Source: an uncultured Flavobacteriaceae bacterium
Lineage (GTDB): Bacteria > Bacteroidota > Bacteroidia > Flavobacteriales > Flavobacteriaceae
Assembly: GCA_905479625.1 (NCBI GenBank)
Contig: CAJQNF010000073.1
Location: 1 to 38,695, forward strand
Direction of reading: 5' to 3'
Length of the DNA stretch: 38,695 bases
Shown here: in pieces, positions 33,568-38,695 of the stretch
How the letters are laid out: each line of letters opens with the position of its first letter
Numbering within the stretch: the first letter of the stretch is position 1
Notes under the pieces: model-generated
What the model was told of the DNA's origin: nothing
Database searches by the model: none
What the model saw: only the letters and a program-made list of their open reading frames with translations
Translations under genes and position numbers: made by a program

Positions 33568-34672
33568 AGAGCTGCTAAACAAAGTGCATAAGGCAAAAGA
33601 TTTAAACTTACCTTTTGTTGTATATAGAATGCCGGAAGAGAAGACTGTTCAGGTCCTTATTCAAGAGGATGATCGCTTAGAATATTCGGATGATCTCAGC
33701 AGATCAGGTTTTATTATGGCACCTTTTGATGGAACTAAAAAAACAATACTATTTGCAGAGGAAAATATAAAAAGATTTTCTTCTGTGCTTAGTGATATTG
33801 CATATACTGATTTTAAAACCTCAGAAAATCAGCTCGAGACGGATTCTGCAATTGAATCAAAGGAGAAGCACATCAATCTTGTAAAAAAGGGGATTGAAGG
33901 AATTAAAAAAGGGAATTTTGTTAAAACCGTTCTTTCCAGATCAGAACTTGTAATGCTTCAACATCTTGACATCACCGATATTTTTCGAAGATTAATGTCA
34001 ACCTATCAAGCGGCCTTTGTTTATGTCTGGTTTCATCCTGAAATTGGCCTTTGGGCAGGAGCAAGTCCAGAAACACTTCTGAAAACAAAAGGGGCATATT
34101 TTAAAACGATGTCGCTGGCCGGAACCCAAAAGTATACTGACACAATTGATGTTTCATGGGGGGATAAAGAAATAAAGGAACAACAAATTGTTACAAAACA
34201 TATTGGTGAGTCACTTGATGGTCTCATGTTGGAAGTGAGTGAAACTTATACGAGAAAGGCAGGAAATTTACTTCATTTATGTAATGATATTAAAGGTCAT
34301 CTACCCCGAGGAAATAGCTTAAAGGATCTTATTGAAAAGCTGCATCCTACCGCTGCAGTTTGCGGATTGCCCAGAAAGGAAGTGCAAGAATTTATTTTGA
34401 AACAGGAGGATTATGACAGGTCCTTCTATACAGGTTATTTGGGAGAATTAAATGTCCGGGATGAGAATTTTGAGTCCTCTGAAGAAGGTATTTCTGCTGC
34501 CGCTCAATCAAATCTTTTTGTCAATCTAAGATGTATGCAATTGATCGAAGAGTCAAATCCAGCGGCTATTATTTATGTCGGAGGAGGTATTACCTCGGAA
34601 AGTGATCCGCTATCAGAATGGGAAGAGACAGTGCATAAGAGTTTAATTATGAAGTCAGTAATTCAAGACTAA
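33557..34672 (+). CDS. menF: isochorismate synthase
   Basis: 371 residues, chorismate-binding family. Core blocks: FVKTVLSRSELV, WAGASPETLLK, MSLAGTQKY, the metal-binding stretch VSETYTRKAGNLLHLCNDIKG, ETLHPTAAVCGLPR-like LHPTAAVCGLPRKE, and GYLGELN. It converts chorismate to isochorismate, the first committed menaquinone step. ATG lies inside the hydrolase gene's end (11-base overlap), implying coupled translation. MenF and EntC cannot be told apart by motif alone; the following menD makes the menaquinone role clear. Somewhat shorter than E. coli MenF (431), near EntC (391). Confidence 0.93.
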   Translation: MSFEELLNKVHKAKDLNLPFVVYRMPEEKTVQVLIQEDDRLEYSDDLSRSGFIMAPFDGTKKTILFAEENIKRFSSVLSDIAYTDFKTSENQLETDSAIESKEKHINLVKKGIEGIKKGNFVKTVLSRSELVMLQHLDITDIFRRLMSTYQAAFVYVWFHPEIGLWAGASPETLLKTKGAYFKTMSLAGTQKYTDTIDVSWGDKEIKEQQIVTKHIGESLDGLMLEVSETYTRKAGNLLHLCNDIKGHLPRGNSLKDLIEKLHPTAAVCGLPRKEVQEFILKQEDYDRSFYTGYLGELNVRDENFESSEEGISAAAQSNLFVNLRCMQLIEESNPAAIIYVGGGITSESDPLSEWEETVHKSLIMKSVIQD

Positions 34673-34715
34673 AATTACCTTCAGATATTCCCGTAATAGT
34701 CCCGAAAAAATCCCG

Positions 34716-34723
34716 TATTTTTG
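34716..34723 (+). promoter_or_regulatory. possible -7 element before menD
   Basis: TATTTTTG at 34716-34723, 22 bases before the menD ATG; no TTG stands at the right distance. It could give menD a secondary promoter inside the operon. Confidence 0.3.
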
Positions 34724-34745
34724 CGTGGTATTTTTAAGTCTTTAA

Positions 34746-36464
34746 ATGCCTAAGTATCCCAAAAAGAAACTCGCTCAATTGCTTTTGCAGGCATGTGTAG
34801 GTCATGGTATTGAGCAGGTAGTTATTTCGCCGGGTTCAAGAAATGCGCCGTTAACACTTGGTTTTGTGAATCACCCTGCTGTGGAGACATTCAGTATCGT
34901 GGATGAACGATGTGCTGCTTTTCTTGCTTTGGGCATGGCGCAGCAATCAAGAAGACCGGTTGCCTTGTTATGCACCTCCGGTTCAGCCCTGTTGAATTAT
35001 TATCCGGCAATAGCTGAGGCATATTACAGTAAAATCCCGTTGGTAGTCATATCTGCCGACAGGCCAAGTCACCTTATAGATATTGGAGATGGTCAAACCA
35101 TCAGGCAGGCAGGTGCATTCGCTAATCATATCATTTTTGAAACAAATTTGAAATCTGAAGATGGTTGCACCGATGAAGATCAAGTCGTACACATTTTGTC
35201 AAATAATGATAAGGAGATTGTCAAAGCGCTTGAAGCGACTACAGAAAAGATGGGCCCTGTACATATCAATATTCCTTTCGATGAACCTCTTTATGAAACA
35301 GTGGAGCATTTGTACGATTTCGGTTCAATCAATGTTCGAAAAGAATCAATTCCTGCAACTAGTTTATTAAATGAAATACCGATTCCGCTTGCTGAGTTGG
35401 AGAAGTTTGCCTCCGTTTGGAATCGTTCAGCAAAAAAAATGGTACTTATTGGTAGTAATTTTCCGGATGAATTACTTCAAACCCAAATGGAACATCTTGC
35501 CAAAGATCCTTCTGTGATCATACTGACCGAGACTACTTCGAATGTTACAAATAAAAATTTCATTCATAAAATTGATCAGCTCATATTTCCATTTGAAGGT
35601 GAAGATTTTGAGAAGCTTAAGCCTGAGATCTTGCTGAGTTTTGGAGGTATGATTGTTTCAAAAAAAATAAAACAGTTTTTAAGAAAGTTTCAGCCAACAG
35701 AGCATTGGCACGCGGATGCTTTTACAGCTATGGATACTTACCTTAGTTTGACACATCATTTTGAGATTTCAGCTCAACTGTTTTTTAGCCAGTTTTTCTT
35801 TTTAACGAAACATGTAAAAAGTAAGTATCAAAATCAATGGCTCCTGCTGAAGGAGCTTCGAAATCAGAAACATGAGGAGTTTCTTTCAAATGTTGTTTAT
35901 TCTGATTTAAAGGTGTTTGATTTGCTTTTGAGAAGTATACCCCTGCATAGTAACCTACAACTAGCCAATAGTTCAATTATTCGTTACGCGCAATTGTTTG
36001 ATGTGGATCCCAGTATAAAAGTTTTTTGTAATCGGGGAGCCAGTGGTATTGATGGAAGCACTTCAACAGCCTTGGGAGCCGCTATAATACAGAAGGAACA
36101 AACGGTTTTAGTCACAGGAGATATCAGTTTTTTATATGATAGTAATGCCCTTTGGAATAATTATATTCCAGCTGATTTTAGGATTATCGTGGTCAATAAT
36201 AGTGGTGGTGGTATATTCAGATTCATTCCGGGGCCAAAAGCTTCGGATGCCCTCGACTTTTTTGAAACGCCTCACAACCTAGATGCATCTGCCCTTTGTT
36301 CCATGTATGGTTTTGACTATCATATAGCTAAAAACGATGAGGAACTTGAGCATGAATTGGACAGGTTTTACGCGCAATCAGGCAAGCCGGCGCTCCTTGA
36401 AATCTTTACTCCAAGAGAATCTAACGATATGATTCTAGCTTCCTATTTTAAAGGATTAAAATAA
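34746..36464 (+). CDS. menD: 2-succinyl-5-enolpyruvyl-6-hydroxy-3-cyclohexene-1-carboxylate synthase
   Basis: 572 residues, full-length ThDP enzyme. N-terminal substrate domain: VVISPGSRNAPLTLGF and the ThDP-activating Glu in IVDERCAAFLALG; LLCTSGSALLNYYPAIAEA. C-terminal ThDP-binding part: FCNRGASGIDGSTSTALGAA, GDISFLYDSNALWN (GDxxF) and VVNNSGGGIFRFIP. It joins 2-oxoglutarate and isochorismate to SEPHCHC, the product consumed by MenH. Start ATG at 34746, 73 bases after the isochorismate synthase stop. Converges on the esterase-fold gene with six bases between stops. Confidence 0.96.
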   Translation: MPKYPKKKLAQLLLQACVGHGIEQVVISPGSRNAPLTLGFVNHPAVETFSIVDERCAAFLALGMAQQSRRPVALLCTSGSALLNYYPAIAEAYYSKIPLVVISADRPSHLIDIGDGQTIRQAGAFANHIIFETNLKSEDGCTDEDQVVHILSNNDKEIVKALEATTEKMGPVHINIPFDEPLYETVEHLYDFGSINVRKESIPATSLLNEIPIPLAELEKFASVWNRSAKKMVLIGSNFPDELLQTQMEHLAKDPSVIILTETTSNVTNKNFIHKIDQLIFPFEGEDFEKLKPEILLSFGGMIVSKKIKQFLRKFQPTEHWHADAFTAMDTYLSLTHHFEISAQLFFSQFFFLTKHVKSKYQNQWLLLKELRNQKHEEFLSNVVYSDLKVFDLLLRSIPLHSNLQLANSSIIRYAQLFDVDPSIKVFCNRGASGIDGSTSTALGAAIIQKEQTVLVTGDISFLYDSNALWNNYIPADFRIIVVNNSGGGIFRFIPGPKASDALDFFETPHNLDASALCSMYGFDYHIAKNDEELEHELDRFYAQSGKPALLEIFTPRESNDMILASYFKGLK

Positions 36465-36470
36465 GTTTTT

Positions 36471-37703
36471 CTATTGAGGTCCCTGGTCTTCATTTTCAGG
36501 TTCATCCTCTTCGGGAATTTCCTGACCTTCAGAATATCCGAGTCTTTCAGCTCTTTGTTTCTCCAGGACTCTTTCAATGTTGGCGTAGTAACCGTCTGAG
36601 TTGTCATTGTCAGAACCAATTTTAGCATAGCCATTCTTATAGTGTTTGAGGGCTTTTTTATACTCATAACCGGTTTCATAATACAGACCGATATAATAAT
36701 CTCCAAGAGGTGTATCTGGGTATAATCTCATGATCATTTTCCCAAATTCTTCCAGATAATCACCATTGGCTTTATCTATGATAATAGGCTCAATCTTGTA
36801 AATATCACTTTCCCTTATCTTGACATTAGAACCATATAAATATTCAATTTCTACATATTTTCTTTCCAGGTATTCGATTGCATCACCGGGCTCCATATCT
36901 GCGATTTCCAAGTCGAATTCCTCTTGCGAAATTGCGGCAAACTGCCTAAAGGTAAATCCAATACCACTCGCTATAGATTGTCCAATTGAAGCTGTTTTAC
37001 TTGAATTCGAAAAATCATCATAGTGGTATTTAAAATTTGGATTCTCAGAAAGTTTTAAAAGATTATGTGTACTATTGATACCCGCAGTTCTTGCCTCTGT
37101 ATTGAAATCACCTCCGCTAAGGTAATAGTAGTATGGGGTAATCAAACTCTGACTTTGTGATTCCAGTTTTTGGTGTATTTCAGGTGCAAAACTTGGGTTG
37201 ATATTGATATAAGCATTAAAAACCGGGGTTCCCTCGAGAAAGAAATAGTTGGCAAAATTAGCTGTTAATGTATTTCCCATAATCGTTTTGAATAGGGACG
37301 TAGGGTAATTATTATCCAAATAAGGTAATAGCTCATCTCTTACAAAACCATAAAATTTAGAGCTTTCCTCATTGGGAAGGCCTGTATCTACACTATAGTC
37401 GCAATCTGAATAGCGCTCATTATTTTGATTTTGAAAAACTCCAACCACGATTTGCTCAGGGGCCTTATCTCTTGATGCAAATAACTTTGTGTTTGCCAGA
37501 TAGACATCAAAAAGCAATTCACCGTCTAAAATATATGTTACCGGATAGGTGTTTTTGTCATTTTCTTCAAAGGAATCAGGAACGTAGATCTTTAAAATTC
37601 TCTCCTCATTCAGATTATATGAGTTGAATTTTTTATAGATAATATTGTCCTGGGCCTGTATGAGTGAAGAAAATAAGAACAGTAATACAACTAATTTTTT
37701 CAT
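36471..37703 (-). CDS. secreted esterase-D/IroE-fold protein, probably catalytically inactive
   Basis: 410 residues. Sec signal peptide (MKKLVVLLFLFSSLIQAQ). The first 255 residues follow the putative esterase (PF00756) fold: ERILKIYVPDSFEE, YPVTYILDGELLFD, EQIVVGVFQNQNNERYSD, FVRDELLPYLDNNYPT. The nucleophile elbow, normally GHSxGG, reads GNTLT (143-147) with Thr145 for Ser, and the region where the catalytic His is expected reads SNSSKTAS (about 232-239), with no His. The last 150 residues are TPR-like (about 320-360: DTPLGDYYIGLYYETG, KKALKHYKNGYAK) and end in an acidic tail. Active relatives hydrolyse ester bonds, including siderophore esters. A binding or scaffold role in the periplasm is likely. 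It sits between menD and menB on the opposite strand. Confidence 0.85.
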   Translation of the reverse strand: MKKLVVLLFLFSSLIQAQDNIIYKKFNSYNLNEERILKIYVPDSFEENDKNTYPVTYILDGELLFDVYLANTKLFASRDKAPEQIVVGVFQNQNNERYSDCDYSVDTGLPNEESSKFYGFVRDELLPYLDNNYPTSLFKTIMGNTLTANFANYFFLEGTPVFNAYININPSFAPEIHQKLESQSQSLITPYYYYLSGGDFNTEARTAGINSTHNLLKLSENPNFKYHYDDFSNSSKTASIGQSIASGIGFTFRQFAAISQEEFDLEIADMEPGDAIEYLERKYVEIEYLYGSNVKIRESDIYKIEPIIIDKANGDYLEEFGKMIMRLYPDTPLGDYYIGLYYETGYEYKKALKHYKNGYAKIGSDNDNSDGYYANIERVLEKQRAERLGYSEGQEIPEEDEPENEDQGPQ

Positions 37704-37853
37704 AAGAAAGGCTTTATATTGTTATTTGTTAGCATGACAAAAACGACCAACAAGAAGTTTTATCTCCAAACTTTTGTTAATTTCGCTCCGATTAATTACT
37801 TAATCAACGATGAATAAGGATAATTATTTTGTGCAATCCGTAAAACTTATCAA

Positions 37854-38693
37854 ATGAATTCACCTAATTGGAAAATAGTTAAAGAATTTGAAGATATTAC
37901 CTATAAAAAGTGTGAGGGCGTAGCGCGAATAGCCTTTAACAGACCCGATGTGAGAAATGCATTCAGGCCGCAGACTACCAAAGAATTATATGAAGCTTTT
38001 TATGATGCCCAAGAGGATGTTAATATTGGTGTCGTCTTGTTGTCTGCCGAAGGTCCATCGGGTAAAGATGGTATTTATTCCTTTTGCAGTGGAGGGGACC
38101 AAAAGGCCAGAGGACAGCAGGGTTATGTTGGAAAGGATGGTTACCATCGTCTCAATATTCTGGAAGTGCAAAGATTGATTCGTTTTATGCCTAAAGCGGT
38201 GATTGCCGTTGTTCCTGGTTGGGCCGTTGGCGGAGGTCATAGCTTACACGTAGTGTGCGATCTTACCCTTGCGAGCAAGGAGCACGCCATTTTTAAACAA
38301 ACGGACGCTGACGTGACCAGTTTCGACGGAGGATACGGTTCTGCCTATCTGGCAAAGATGGTGGGTCAGAAGAAAGCCAGAGAAATTTTTTTCCTCGGTA
38401 GAAATTATTCGGCTCAGGAGGCTTATGAAATGGGTATGGTGAATGCCGTAATTCCTCATGTGGAACTGGAATCTACAGCCTTTGAATGGGCTCAGGAGAT
38501 TCTTGCCAAGTCGCCTACATCTATAAAGATGCTAAAATTTGCCATGAATTTAACTGACGATGGTATGGTTGGGCAACAGGTTTTTGCGGGAGAGGCAACA
38601 AGATTAGCCTATATGACTGATGAAGCCAAGGAAGGGAGAGATGCTTTCTTAGAAAAAAGAAAACCGAATTTTGAAAAAAAATGGATTCCTTAG
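37854..38693 (+). CDS. menB: 1,4-dihydroxy-2-naphthoyl-CoA synthase (type II MenB)
   Basis: 279 residues, complete; TAG ends two bases before the window edge. Crotonase fold: substrate-loop FNRPDVRNAFRP, GGDQKARG (80-87), oxyanion loop VIAVVPGWAVGGGHSL, and QTDADVTSFDGGYGSAYLAK, the MenB signature. D151 stands where E. coli MenB has a glycine that holds bicarbonate; an Asp there marks the bicarbonate-independent (type II) enzymes, as in Mycobacterium. It cyclises O-succinylbenzoyl-CoA to DHNA-CoA, the substrate of the thioesterase at 32264. Separated from menD by the inverted esterase-like gene, so it probably has its own promoter in 37704-37853, where I see only weak -7 matches. menC, menE and menA may follow beyond the window. 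Confidence 0.96.
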   Translation: MNSPNWKIVKEFEDITYKKCEGVARIAFNRPDVRNAFRPQTTKELYEAFYDAQEDVNIGVVLLSAEGPSGKDGIYSFCSGGDQKARGQQGYVGKDGYHRLNILEVQRLIRFMPKAVIAVVPGWAVGGGHSLHVVCDLTLASKEHAIFKQTDADVTSFDGGYGSAYLAKMVGQKKAREIFFLGRNYSAQEAYEMGMVNAVIPHVELESTAFEWAQEILAKSPTSIKMLKFAMNLTDDGMVGQQVFAGEATRLAYMTDEAKEGRDAFLEKRKPNFEKKWIP

Positions 38694-38695
38694 GG

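Overview
The window looks like chromosomal DNA of a marine-type Flavobacteriia (Bacteroidetes). It is AT-rich. Several promoters fit the Bacteroidetes pattern TTG-N19/21-TANNTTTG, classical Shine-Dalgarno sequences are scarce, and the gene content is typical of the group: a TonB-dependent receptor with a carboxypeptidase-regulatory N-terminus, a four-domain FAS1 lipoprotein, a zeaxanthin operon with a CrtYcd-type cyclase, and menaquinone genes. I see no insertion sequence, prophage, CRISPR array or tRNA. The most notable block is a candidate light-controlled carotenoid region around a CarH-like regulator.

Layout. 1-1553 (-): 5' part of a TonB-dependent receptor gene that runs off the left edge. 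1686-3500 (-): FAS1 lipoprotein. 3668-4567 (+): MerR/B12-binding regulator keeping the W-x9-EH and (D/E)xHxxG signatures of cobalamin photoreceptors. 4835-8834 (+): tight operon crtI-crtB-unknown secreted protein-crtZ-crtYcd, predicted to turn GGPP into zeaxanthin through lycopene and beta-carotene; crtE is not in the window. A TT(A/G)GAC(A) motif recurs at the fas1, regulator and crtI promoters and suggests one small regulon.

8854-11247 (-): GNAT acetyltransferase and acyl-CoA ligase. 11337-11843 (+): cupin plus a small acidic protein. 11846-14113 (-): MutS2-like protein without an Smr domain, divergent from ung (14155-14820, +). 14867-22268 (-): a same-strand run of housekeeping genes (pepD, nitroreductase, ABC exporter, phosphohexomutase, GT2 glycosyltransferase, DUF4199-like membrane protein). 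22391-22489 (+): a 4.5S-type SRP RNA with its own promoter, then an SDR gene. 23385-25567 (-): an iodotyrosine-deiodinase-like flavoprotein, a peroxiredoxin and an AhpD-like protein. 25745-26398 (+): transaldolase-like gene. 26583-30365 (-): uvrB and a two-gene ABC transporter.

30509-31570 (+): a conserved-looking unknown in which I recognise spaced kinase/aminoglycoside-phosphotransferase hallmarks. 31653-32171 (-): pRiA4b ORF-3-like protein. 32264-36464 (+): menaquinone operon (hotdog thioesterase, membrane-anchored alpha/beta hydrolase, isochorismate synthase, menD). 36471-37703 (-): secreted esterase-fold protein that appears to have lost catalytic Ser and His. 37854-38693 (+): menB, complete, just inside the right edge.

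All identifications come from reading motifs and architecture; no database search was run.
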